NCBI GenBank assembly: GCA_964575255.1
Contig: CAZNPZ010000001.1
Span: 1 to 64,000, forward strand
DNA from: JAEZHK01 sp964575255
Lineage (GTDB): Bacteria > Bacillota > Clostridia > Christensenellales > Aristaeellaceae
DNA length: 64,000 nucleotides
Direction: 5' to 3'
Part shown: piece after piece, positions 8,822 through 16,647 of the stretch
Layout: every line of letters begins with the position of its first letter
Numbering within the stretch: position 1 is the first letter of the stretch
Notes under the pieces: generated by a model
The model's database searches: none
Told to the model about the DNA's origin: nothing
What the model saw: only the letters and a program-made list of their open reading frames with translations
Translations under genes and position numbers: made by a program

Positions 8822-8850
8822 TTGCCGGGCTTCGCTTTGTCTGATATAAT
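8822..8850 (+). promoter_or_regulatory. Promoter of the radical-SAM repair operon
   Basis: TTGCCG (8822-8827), a 17-bp spacer and TATAAT (8845-8850) with an extended TG element at 8842-8843. It sits between two LexA boxes. Confidence 0.75.
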
Positions 8851-8857
8851 CGGTATT

Positions 8858-8871
8858 AGAACATGTGTTCT
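8858..8871. promoter_or_regulatory. LexA (SOS) box 2
   Basis: AGAACATGTGTTCT is a 14-bp palindrome containing GAAC-N4-GTTC. It overlaps the predicted transcription start (about 8857), the classical position for repression by LexA. Confidence 0.78.
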
Positions 8872-8894
8872 GCTTTTTGAATCGAGGGGATTTC

Positions 8895-10306
8895 ATGGAC
8901 GTGATGCAAAAACTGACGTATCTGACCGATGCGGCAAAATACGATGTGGCCTGCACATCCTCCGGGGTCAACCGCTCCGGCCGAGGCGGCGCGATTGGCA
9001 GCGCGGCGGCCTGCGGCATCTGCCACAGCTTCGCGGGCGACGGGCGGTGTATTTCTCTTCTCAAAGTGCTGATGTCCAGCGCCTGCCGGTATGACTGTGC
9101 CTATTGTGTCAACCGTCGCTCCAACGACACCCCACGCGCCACCTTCCAGCCGCGGGAACTGGCGGATCTGACGATGGCGTTTTACCGCCGCAACTACATC
9201 GAAGGGCTTTTTTTGAGCTCCGCGGTGTACGGTACCCCCGATAAAACCTGCGAACTGATGATCGACACGCTGCGTATCCTGCGGGAGGAATACCGCTTTG
9301 GCGGCTACATTCATTGCAAGGCGATCCCCGGCGCGGATCCGCTTTTGATCGAGCGCATCGGCCTGTACGCGGATCGGATGAGCGTCAACATCGAGCTGCC
9401 TTCTCAGGAAAGCCTGCGTTTGCTCGCTCCGGAGAAAAACCGGGACAACATTCTCGGCCCAATGAAGCGCATCGCCGGCGGTATCTCCGAAAACACGCGC
9501 GCGCTGTCGCTTTACCGTCACGCGCCCAAGTTCGCCCCTGCGGGCCAGTCCACGCAAATGATCATCGGCGCGACGCCGGAAAGCGACCGGACGATTCTAA
9601 CGCTGTCCGAGGCGCTCTACAGCCGGTTCAGCCTGAAGCGCGTGTTCTACTCGGCCTATATCCCGATGAATGATGACCGTCTTTTGCCCGCCATTGGCAC
9701 GCCGCCACCGCTTTTGCGCGAACACCGGCTGTACCAGGCGGATTGGCTGTTGCGCTTCTACGGGTTCAAGGCAGAGGAACTATTGGATGACCGCCGCCAG
9801 AATCTGGATCCCGGCCTCGACCCGAAGTGCAACTGGGCGATCGGGCACCTCGATCAATTCCCGATGGACGTGAACCATGCGTCCTATGAACTCCTGCTCA
9901 GGATTCCCGGCGTGGGCGTCAAGAGCGCGGGTCGCATCCTCCAGGCGCGCAGACAAGGCGCNNNNNNNNNNNNNNNNNNNNNNNNNNNNNNNNNNNNNNN
10001 NNNNNNNNNNNNNNNNNNNNNNNNNNNNNNNNNNNNNNNNNNNNNNNNNNNNNNNNNNNNNAGGCGCGCAGACAAGGCGCACTGGACTTCGAGGCGCTTC
10101 GAAAAATGGGGGTTGTCTTGAAGCGCGCACAGCACTTCGTGACATGCTCTGGAAAATCGCTGACCCGCCTCAGGCTGGACGATCCGCACTCCCTGACCAG
10201 CCTTCTCTCCTCCCGCGCGACCGCGCTGGGCGAGCAGGCGGAACAAATGACGCTTTTAGACCCGACGGAGGAGGATCTGACGAAATGCCTTACCGGTCAG
10301 ATGTAG
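8895..10306 (+). CDS. Putative DNA modification/repair radical SAM protein (TIGR03916 type), interrupted by an assembly gap
   Basis: Radical-SAM enzyme with cluster motif CRYDCAYC (Cys64, 68, 71) after a Cys-rich N terminus, and a C-terminal helix-hairpin-helix (LLRIPGVGVKSAGRIL), the layout of TIGR03916. The start at 8895 follows GAGGGG. The frame runs into 100 N at 9962. If the 19-bp duplicate on each side of the gap is collapsed, the frame is restored and continues ALDFEALRKMGVVLKRAQHF to the stop at 10306 (430 aa). It overlaps the next gene by 22 bp. The partner gene and the LexA boxes support a DNA-damage role. Confidence 0.88.
9962..10061. other. Assembly gap (100 N), probably artefactual
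   Basis: Exactly 100 N join two contig ends that carry the same 19 bp (9943-9961 and 10062-10080, beginning AGGCGCGCAGACAAGG). Removing the N and one copy deletes 119 bp and restores the reading frame of the radical-SAM gene, so the contigs almost certainly overlap and no sequence is missing. Confidence 0.9.
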
Positions 10307-11118
10307 TCTATCGCTATGACGGCACGCTGGACGGGTTTCTGTGTTGCGTGTATGAGAGCTATCAGAATCGGGAAATGCCCGCCGCCATCCTCGGCCCGGA
10401 GGATGCACAGCTCTCGCTCCTGCCGACGCGGGAAATCGAGACCGACGCGTTCCGCGCCGCGCGGGTGCTGAAATCGATCCCGGCGCGCATCTCCCTGGAC
10501 GCGCTGGACTTGGTGGAGCGCGCAATGCTGACATGCCTTCCGGATAAAGAAGTGCGGCTTTTGGGCTTCCTGCACCTGGGCTACAAAAAAGGACCCCTGG
10601 TAATGGACATGCTGCAGGACGACGCGGTCGCGCCGCTCCTTGCCGCCGTTACGCATCTGGGGCGGGAGGCGCACCTCTTCCTGGGTTTCGTACGGTTCAC
10701 ACAGAACGCAGGTGTGTTGGCCTCGGTCATCGAGCCAAAGAACCGGGTGTTGCCGATGATCGCGCAACACTTCATCGACCGCTACCCGAACGAGGCGTTC
10801 GTCATTTTCGACCGTACGCACCGCGAGGCGCTGGTCGCGCGAAACGGCCGGGGGCGCATTGCGCCGCTTGAAAAACTCGAACTGCCGGAACCGGACAACC
10901 TGGAGCGCGCAGTGCGGGCGCTGTGGCGCAGGTTCCATGCCACGGTCGGCATCGAACCGCGCAAGAACGATCTCTGTCAGCGCACCCATCTGCCGCTGCG
11001 ATACCGGCGCGTGATGACAGAGTTCGAGTATGTCCCCGAAGAAAGAAACGGGCAGACCCTTCCCAATCCGAATGAAGAACCCGTTGTTATCCCAACCCGG
11101 CTTCCGTCAAGCATTTGA
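10285..11118 (+). CDS. TIGR03915-type putative DNA repair protein, partner of the radical SAM protein
   Basis: 277 aa, starting MPYRSDVVYRYDGTLDGFLCCVYESY. This and the later RFTQNAGVLASVIEPKN and IFDRTHREALVA segments match, from memory, the DUF4130/TIGR03915 family, which is almost always encoded next to TIGR03916 radical SAM proteins and is thought to act in DNA metabolism. The start at 10285 follows GGAGGAGG and lies inside the end of the upstream gene, so the two are translationally coupled and under the same LexA-type control. Confidence 0.85.
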   Translation: MPYRSDVVYRYDGTLDGFLCCVYESYQNREMPAAILGPEDAQLSLLPTREIETDAFRAARVLKSIPARISLDALDLVERAMLTCLPDKEVRLLGFLHLGYKKGPLVMDMLQDDAVAPLLAAVTHLGREAHLFLGFVRFTQNAGVLASVIEPKNRVLPMIAQHFIDRYPNEAFVIFDRTHREALVARNGRGRIAPLEKLELPEPDNLERAVRALWRRFHATVGIEPRKNDLCQRTHLPLRYRRVMTEFEYVPEERNGQTLPNPNEEPVVIPTRLPSSI

Positions 11119-11129
11119 AGGAGGAGCAT

Positions 11130-11597
11130 ATGGAGTTTAAAGTGGCGCTCATCGCGGTCACCGATGTGGAGAGATCCAAGGCATTCTACGGAGATCTGTT
11201 CAAACAGCGGGTTGCTCTCGATTTGGGCTGGAACGTGACGTTCCACGGCGGCTTTTCCATTCAGCAGAATTTCGCATGGCTCACGGGTCTGCCTCCGGAG
11301 TCGGTAGTCACCCGTGCGCACAACCTTGAACTGTATTTCGAGGTGGACGACTTTGACGAGTTCCTGCGTGAACTGGAAAACCGCCCGGAAATCGAGCTTG
11401 TGCATCCTCCGAAGAAGCACGACTGGCAACAGCGCGTCGTTCGTCTGTACGACCCCGACGGGCACATCATCGAGGTCGGAGAATCGATGGCGGTCATCGC
11501 GCGGCGTTACCTGCGCGAGGGAATGAGCATTGAGGAAACGGCGAAGATCATCCAGCACCCGGTCGCGTTCGTCGCGGCTGTGGCGGAGGGAAAGTGA
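11130..11597 (+). CDS. VOC family (glyoxalase/dioxygenase-like) protein
   Basis: 155-aa vicinal-oxygen-chelate fold protein: FKVALIAVTDVERSKAFYGDLF at the start, LELYFEVDDFDEF in the middle and YDPDGHIIEVGE as the second metal-binding module. It carries about 35 extra C-terminal residues (AVIARRYLREGMSIEETAKI) that look like a helical add-on seen in some Firmicutes members. The start follows GGAGGAG. It sits 11 bp after the repair pair and may be co-transcribed; substrate unknown. Confidence 0.85.
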   Translation: MEFKVALIAVTDVERSKAFYGDLFKQRVALDLGWNVTFHGGFSIQQNFAWLTGLPPESVVTRAHNLELYFEVDDFDEFLRELENRPEIELVHPPKKHDWQQRVVRLYDPDGHIIEVGESMAVIARRYLREGMSIEETAKIIQHPVAFVAAVAEGK

Positions 11598-11601
11598 TCA
11601 A

Positions 11602-11635
11602 GAACACAGGCAGCCGCATCCGGCCGCCTGTGTTC
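11602..11635. terminator. Stem-loop terminator between convergent genes
   Basis: GAACACAGGC (11602-11611) pairs with GCCTGTGTTC (11626-11635), with further GCCG/CGGC pairing inside. The T tracts are weak on both sides. It separates the VOC gene from the convergent LCP gene. Confidence 0.6.
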
Positions 11636-11638
11636 GCA

Positions 11639-12586
11639 TTATCCTTGTTCATCGCTCAGGAATGTCTGAAGGATCTTTCGGTTTTTTTCAAAGTCAGGCT
11701 TGATGACCCAGGCGCCGTCCACCGTGCCGGTGGTGTATGCACCGTCCGCGGGCAGCCGCAGTTGATCCATCTGCTTGCTTCCGGACAGCAGATGGATCGC
11801 GTCCATGCCCATCTCGAACAGGTTTACGTTGGTCTTGACGGTTGAGAGCGCGGTCTGCATCAGCTTCGCGTACACCAGCGGGTTTTTATTGGAACGCAGT
11901 TTTGCGATCATCGCCTCCAGCACCGCGCGCTGACGGCTGGAGCGGATGTAATCGGAGTCGATTTTCCGGATGCGGGAGTAGGCCAGCGCCTGCGGGCCGG
12001 AGAGCAGCGTGCTGTCGCCGTATGTTTTCAGGTAGTCCACGGGTTTTCCGCCGCCAAGACGCTTCCACGTAGCGTCCAGGCCCTCGTTGATCGCCTGCAT
12101 CTCCGCCTTGGTGACGTTGACCGTCACGCCGCCGACGCTGTCGATCAGATCGGAGAAACCTTCGAAGTCGATCACCGCGTACTGCGTGATGTTGAGGCCA
12201 AACGCCTGATTCACGGTCTGCATCGCGAGCTTCTCCCCGCCAAACCGATACGCCGCGTTGATCTTGTTTTTGCCGTAACCTTCGATGTTCACCAGCGTAT
12301 CCCGCAGAATCGAGGTCAGTTTGACCCCGTCCTTGGCAATGGAAGCGATGATGATCGTATCCGTGCGTCCTCGGTCTTCCTCGTTGTCCGTGCCCAGAAG
12401 AAGCACATGGGTATATCCGGATGGGATGAGCGGGATCCCGCTCGGCAGTTCGGGCAGGTTGATCGAAAAGGGCAGTCGGGTCAGGAGCAGCAGCACCGCC
12501 CACAGGATTGCGAGGATCAGTGCGATGCGGAAAAGACGACCGAGGCAGCTCGTTCGTCTTCTGGGTCGGTAGGGTTCATAGTACAT
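11639..12586 (-). CDS. LytR-CpsA-Psr (LCP) family cell-wall glycopolymer transferase
   Basis: Membrane-anchored, extracytoplasmic phosphotransferase attaching glycopolymers to peptidoglycan (315 aa). It has a short Arg-rich cytoplasmic N terminus, one transmembrane helix (about 20-36: IALILAILWAVLLLL) and an LCP domain with LLLGTDNEEDRGRTDTI, RDTLVNI, INAAYRFGG and SRIRKIDSDYIRSSRQRAV, which includes the Arg residues that bind polyprenyl phosphate. The start follows GGAGTG. It is the last gene of the minus-strand run that contains the Rnf genes, about 30 bp from the FAD synthetase, so co-transcription is possible but functionally unlinked. Confidence 0.93.
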   Translation of the reverse strand: MYYEPYRPRRRTSCLGRLFRIALILAILWAVLLLLTRLPFSINLPELPSGIPLIPSGYTHVLLLGTDNEEDRGRTDTIIIASIAKDGVKLTSILRDTLVNIEGYGKNKINAAYRFGGEKLAMQTVNQAFGLNITQYAVIDFEGFSDLIDSVGGVTVNVTKAEMQAINEGLDATWKRLGGGKPVDYLKTYGDSTLLSGPQALAYSRIRKIDSDYIRSSRQRAVLEAMIAKLRSNKNPLVYAKLMQTALSTVKTNVNLFEMGMDAIHLLSGSKQMDQLRLPADGAYTTGTVDGAWVIKPDFEKNRKILQTFLSDEQG

Positions 12587-12619
12587 ATTTTCACTCCAGG
12601 GATGCGTCTCTCCGCCGCG

Positions 12620-13216
12620 TCAGCGGCCAAGCATCCTTCCGGCAAGGTCTTCGTCTCCATGCTGCTTCGCGGTGCGGATCCGGGTCGAGGACACTTTTTC
12701 GCCGTCCAGCAGCACAACGGGCGTCTCGTACACTTCAAAGCCCATTACCGTACCCATCGCCCGAAGCGTTTCGATGTTCCCGGCGCCGTGATGGCCGAAT
12801 GTGAAGTCCGTGCCCGCGACGACGGCCTGTACATTGTACCGCTTCATCAGCATCTCAAGAAACGCGCGGGGAGATTTTTCGGCAAGCGCGTTCGTAAAGG
12901 GAACCATATCCACCCGATCCGCCCCAAGCGCCAAGAGCGCCGTGCGGCGTTCTTCCGGCTCCATCAGCGGAGCGGGTGACTGTCCGAACACACTCCTCGG
13001 ATGGTTGATAAACGTATAGACGACCGCGCACCAATTCCGGTTGCGCGCAATTTCGACCGCTTGCCGGACGAGTGCCTGATGCCCGATGTGTACGCCGTCA
13101 AACATCCCGAGCGCCACGACGCAAGGCTTTTCGTTCTTCTTTTCGGACGGCGCGGCATTTCCGGAACCGGGGTTGCTGGTCGTACCCGCTGTATTGTGTG
13201 TTTCGCTTGGCGTCAT
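12620..13216 (-). CDS. Monofunctional FAD synthetase (RibF N-terminal domain only)
   Basis: 198-aa nucleotidyltransferase that makes FAD from FMN and ATP. It contains ALGMFDGVHIGHQALV, the TDFTFGHHGAGNIETL motif and KVSSTRIR. The riboflavin kinase domain of ordinary RibF (about 310 aa) is absent. The first 25 residues are Thr/Ser/Asn-rich and poorly conserved. ATG 13216 has AAGGA upstream. It lies 29 bp behind rnfA. In this setting it probably supplies FAD, the flavin donor used by ApbE to flavinylate RnfG and RnfD. Confidence 0.85.
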   Translation of the reverse strand: MTPSETHNTAGTTSNPGSGNAAPSEKKNEKPCVVALGMFDGVHIGHQALVRQAVEIARNRNWCAVVYTFINHPRSVFGQSPAPLMEPEERRTALLALGADRVDMVPFTNALAEKSPRAFLEMLMKRYNVQAVVAGTDFTFGHHGAGNIETLRAMGTVMGFEVYETPVVLLDGEKVSSTRIRTAKQHGDEDLAGRMLGR

Positions 13217-13245
13217 ATGTTCGTTCCTTGCTTTTATGAAGGGCA

Positions 13246-13827
13246 TCAGCGCCCGAACCCGGAAAAGCCCGCCAGCGCCAACGCGATCAGCCCCGCCGTG
13301 ACGAGGTGGATCGGAAGACCCTTCAGCCCATTCGGAACATCGGATAACGCGATCCTCTCGCGCACCCCCGCGAGCAGCACTACCGCCAGCAGGAAACCCG
13401 CGCCGCCGAAGACGCCGGTCAGCGCGCCGGACAGGAAGTTTTCCGCCTGCGCGCTCAAAAGCAACGCGCCCAGCACCGCCGTGTTCGCCGCGATCAGTGC
13501 GTGCATCGCCGTCGGCTCGCCGAGGTTGAACGGGTTTTTCGCTTTCAGAAAGCGGCTGGCCGTGAGGAACACGCCCGCGATCACCACGACGCCAAGCACC
13601 GTGCCAAGGAATGTCAGCCGCAAAGGGGTCAGCACAAAAAAGTACAGCGCGCTGTTAACAATGGATGAGACCGCGGCGACCAGTGCGACCGCGAGGCCGA
13701 TCAGGATGGAGGCTCGAAATTTCCCTTCGCCCAGCGCGCCTTGCCCGGCGAGAAAATGAGAGAACACGAAGTTGTCGGTCAAGACGCCGCCGATGAAAAG
13801 CGCCAGCACCGCCATTAAGTCGATCAT
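13246..13827 (-). CDS. rnfA: RnfA-like electron transport complex membrane subunit lacking cysteines
   Basis: 193-aa six-helix membrane protein of the RnfA/NqrE family (VLTDNFVFSHFLAG, NTAVLGALLL, FLLAVVLLAGVRERI). In canonical RnfA two cysteines (in the motifs LGICPFLG and TTNCAVLG) bind an intramembrane [2Fe-2S] cluster shared with RnfE. Here these positions are Gln29 and Thr116, and the protein has no cysteine at all. Its start overlaps the rnfE stop by 4 bp. No rnfB follows; the FAD synthetase gene takes that place. Confidence 0.88.
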   Translation of the reverse strand: MIDLMAVLALFIGGVLTDNFVFSHFLAGQGALGEGKFRASILIGLAVALVAAVSSIVNSALYFFVLTPLRLTFLGTVLGVVVIAGVFLTASRFLKAKNPFNLGEPTAMHALIAANTAVLGALLLSAQAENFLSGALTGVFGGAGFLLAVVLLAGVRERIALSDVPNGLKGLPIHLVTAGLIALALAGFSGFGR

Positions 13828-14423
13828 GCCGCGTCGCCTCCCTTCAAGCGGCCAGGCATGAGCGCCCGGACGATGGCGAGCAGGATTCCGGCCAAGATAA
13901 ACCCGCCCGGCGCGGTGGCGATCATGTACATCGGAGAAAAACCATCGCCGAGCGTGAAGCCGAAGATCGATCCGACGCCCAGGACTTCACGAACGCAGCC
14001 GACGACCGTCAGCGTCATAAGGTAGGTGGCGCCGTTGCGAACCGCGCGTACGAGCGAATCCTCCAATTCATGATCCTGGTCGGAAGCCTCCCAGAAACTG
14101 GTCAGCGCGCAGGAGAACGATACCAGCGGCAGGGTAAGTCCCAACGTTTTGGCGACCGCCGGGAGCGCGACCGAGGCGATCATCTGTGCCATTGAAGCGA
14201 CCGTCGCGGAAAACAGGATGTACGCGTAGAGGCGATGTTCCCAATGGACATACCGCCATACCAAGGACAACAACAGGCTCGCGCCCGCCATCGTCAGGAG
14301 TACGCCCGCGCCCTCGACAAGTCCGCCGATACCCGTGGTAACGGCCGCCATCGCGGGCAGAACCGCGAGCACCAATGGGACGAGGCCTGGCTTGTGGGCC
14401 GCGCCATAAGCCGTGTCACGCAT
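13824..14423 (-). CDS. rnfE: RnfE-like electron transport complex membrane subunit
   Basis: 199-aa paralogue of RnfA. The region AVLPAMAAVTTGIGG corresponds to the canonical LCPTLGVTT, with the Cys changed to Leu22. The second cluster Cys appears to be kept at Cys105 (PLVSFSCALTSFWEAS), though the surrounding VNCIVLGRAEAFAS consensus is partly changed. ATG 14423 is chosen because GAGGAGGGAG lies 5 nt upstream; an ATG at 14441 lies inside rnfD. It overlaps rnfA by 4 bp and rnfD by 8 bp. Confidence 0.85.
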   Translation of the reverse strand: MRDTAYGAAHKPGLVPLVLAVLPAMAAVTTGIGGLVEGAGVLLTMAGASLLLSLVWRYVHWEHRLYAYILFSATVASMAQMIASVALPAVAKTLGLTLPLVSFSCALTSFWEASDQDHELEDSLVRAVRNGATYLMTLTVVGCVREVLGVGSIFGFTLGDGFSPMYMIATAPGGFILAGILLAIVRALMPGRLKGGDAA

Positions 14424-15324
14424 GGCGCTCCCTCCTCTCATGTCCGTAGATTCGTGGACGAATCGAGCGGTCGATCAGCGGGGTGACCACGTTCATCGTG
14501 AGCACCGCATAGGTGACGCCTTCAGGATACGCGCCGAAATTGCGCATCAGAATGGTCAGGATGCCGCAACCAAAGCCGTATATCCACTGACCGGGGCCTG
14601 GGCGCGGGCCGGACACGTAGTCTGTCGCCATAAAGACCGCGGCGAACAAGAGGCCGCCCGACAGAATATCGGAAAGCGGGTTCCGGCCGAGCGCCCAGCT
14701 GGTCAGAAGCGCGCCAACCGCCATCGACAGAGGAATCCGGATGCTGATGGTGGAGGTCACCAACAGCCAAATCAGGCCCGCCAGGATCATCAGTTTGCTG
14801 ACTTCTCCGATGGAGCCGGGGATATTGCCCAGGAAGAGATTGAGACTCGAAAACGGCTGAACAAGTGGCGTGGCGGAAGAGAGCGCGTCCGTGCCCGGCG
14901 TGACGTAGCCGCTCAGCGCGACCGGCCAGGAAACCAGCATCATCGCACGACCCGCCAGCGCGGGGTTCATGAAGTTGCAGCCGAGGCCGCCGAAGAACTG
15001 CTTGACGACGATGATGGCAAACGCGCTGCCCATCGCGACGATCCAGAGCGGCACGGTAGGCGGAATCGAAAGACCGAGTAATAGTCCCGTCACCAGCGCG
15101 GACAGGTCGTCCACAAGGATGGGCTTTCGCGTCACAGCCTGCCAGATCAGCTCCGAAAGTACCGCGGCGGCGGATGCGGTCATGAGCACCCACAACGCGG
15201 GAAGCCCGAAGTTGTATACCCCCATCGCCGCGCAAGGGACAAGCGAGAGCACCACGTTGAACATGAGCCTGCGCGTCGTAACCGGAGATAATACATGTGG
15301 CGGGATCGAAACAAAATACTTCAT
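14416..15324 (-). CDS. rnfD: RnfD, flavinylated membrane subunit of the Rnf complex
   Basis: 302-aa NqrB/RnfD membrane protein that carries a covalent FMN and conducts electrons and ions. The start MKYFVSIPPHVLSPVTT is typical. LGCNFMNPALAGRAMML is the conserved core. The flavinylation motif reads DALSSATPL (Asp146 to Thr152), fitting the ApbE target D-x-x-[ST]-[GS]-A-T with Thr152 as the FMN attachment site. The start overlaps the rnfC stop by 4 bp. Confidence 0.9.
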   Translation of the reverse strand: MKYFVSIPPHVLSPVTTRRLMFNVVLSLVPCAAMGVYNFGLPALWVLMTASAAAVLSELIWQAVTRKPILVDDLSALVTGLLLGLSIPPTVPLWIVAMGSAFAIIVVKQFFGGLGCNFMNPALAGRAMMLVSWPVALSGYVTPGTDALSSATPLVQPFSSLNLFLGNIPGSIGEVSKLMILAGLIWLLVTSTISIRIPLSMAVGALLTSWALGRNPLSDILSGGLLFAAVFMATDYVSGPRPGPGQWIYGFGCGILTILMRNFGAYPEGVTYAVLTMNVVTPLIDRSIRPRIYGHERRERHA

Positions 15325-16628
15325 TTTTTGCTCCTTTCCGCCAGAATCTGACCGCGTGCGTCGCGAAACGCTGGCGAGAGCCGTCGCCTCGCCGGACAGA
15401 TGTAGGAACAGCTTCCGCACAGGATGCAGTCCATCACGCCGATCTCCGCGGCCTCTTGCAGTTGTTTGGAAAGCAGGAAAGCCTCCATCTCGTAGGGCAC
15501 AAGCCCAGCCGGGCACACGACGGTGCAGCGCCCGCAGCGGATGCAGGGCGTCGGGTCGGGCAACTCGTCGGGCGCGAGAACGACGATGCCGCCGGTGCCC
15601 TTGACAACCGGCGTTTCCGGATCGGCGGCGCACAGCCCTGTCATGCTGCCACCCAGCACAACCTTCGCGCCGTCCTCGATCCCGCCGCAGAATTCCAGGA
15701 GTTCCCCGACCTGCGTACCGATCGGAACCCTGAGGTTCGCAGGATGCCCGACGCGCCCGGTCACCGTGACGATCCGATCCACAAGCGGCCTGCCATACTC
15801 TACTGCGTCCGCGATGGAGGCTGCGGTTGCCACGTTGATCACCACGACGCCCACGTCGATCGGGAGTTTGCCGGACGGGACTTCGCGTCCTGTGAGCGCC
15901 TGGATCAGTTGCTTCTCTCCACCCTGGGGATAGCGCGTCGCGAGTACCCTGACACCGATACCGGATAGCCCGTGCGCGGCAGAACGCATCGCCTCGACGG
16001 CGTCTGGCTTGTTGTCTTCGATGCCTACGACGCCTGTCTCAGTACCGAACGCGCGCATCGCGGCGCGAAGGCCGGAGATTACCCGTTCGGGCTGCTCCAC
16101 CATCAACCGGTAGTCGCAGGTCATGTGGGTCTCGCACTCCGCGCCGTTCAATAGAACGACATCACATTTGTCGCCGCACGGGATGCACATCTTGACGTGG
16201 GTGGGAAAGCCAGCACCGCCCATGCCGCAGAGCCCGGCCTCCTGGATGGCGGACAGGATCATTTCCGCTTCGCAGTCGTCCACGCGACATGAAGGCGTGA
16301 GCGGAACCCATTCGTCCCGGAAGTCGTTATTAATGAAAACCGTGGCAGGTGCGCCGTTTTTCATCTCCCGGACTTCCGTGACGACGCCCGACACGCTTGC
16401 GTGGACTTTGACGCCCAACGGGCCGACCGCCTCCGCGATCAATTGTCCGATGCGCACGGTCTCGCCTGCTTTGACGACTGGTGCGGACGGCGCGCCGACG
16501 TGCATGTTCATTGGAATACGAACGGATTTGGGTGCAAAAGGCTTTACGGCCAGGCCTTTTGTCGGATCTTTCCCCGACGATTCCTTGCCCAGCGGGTGCA
16601 CGCCGCCCCAGAATTTGCTTTTCCGCAT
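15321..16628 (-). CDS. rnfC: RnfC, NADH/ferredoxin-type electron input subunit
   Basis: 435-aa peripheral subunit: N-terminal FWGGVHP, the NAD/FMN-binding region with GMGGAGFPTHVK and LLNGAECETHMT, RYPQGGEKQLI, and two complete [4Fe-4S] motifs, CIRCGRCTVVCP and CILCGSCSYICP. All expected features are present, so this half of the complex looks functional and able to exchange electrons with NAD(H) or another soluble carrier. The start follows GGGGGA. Confidence 0.93.
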   Translation of the reverse strand: MRKSKFWGGVHPLGKESSGKDPTKGLAVKPFAPKSVRIPMNMHVGAPSAPVVKAGETVRIGQLIAEAVGPLGVKVHASVSGVVTEVREMKNGAPATVFINNDFRDEWVPLTPSCRVDDCEAEMILSAIQEAGLCGMGGAGFPTHVKMCIPCGDKCDVVLLNGAECETHMTCDYRLMVEQPERVISGLRAAMRAFGTETGVVGIEDNKPDAVEAMRSAAHGLSGIGVRVLATRYPQGGEKQLIQALTGREVPSGKLPIDVGVVVINVATAASIADAVEYGRPLVDRIVTVTGRVGHPANLRVPIGTQVGELLEFCGGIEDGAKVVLGGSMTGLCAADPETPVVKGTGGIVVLAPDELPDPTPCIRCGRCTVVCPAGLVPYEMEAFLLSKQLQEAAEIGVMDCILCGSCSYICPARRRLSPAFRDARGQILAERSKK

Positions 16629-16647
16629 GTTAATCCCCCGTCCGGCG

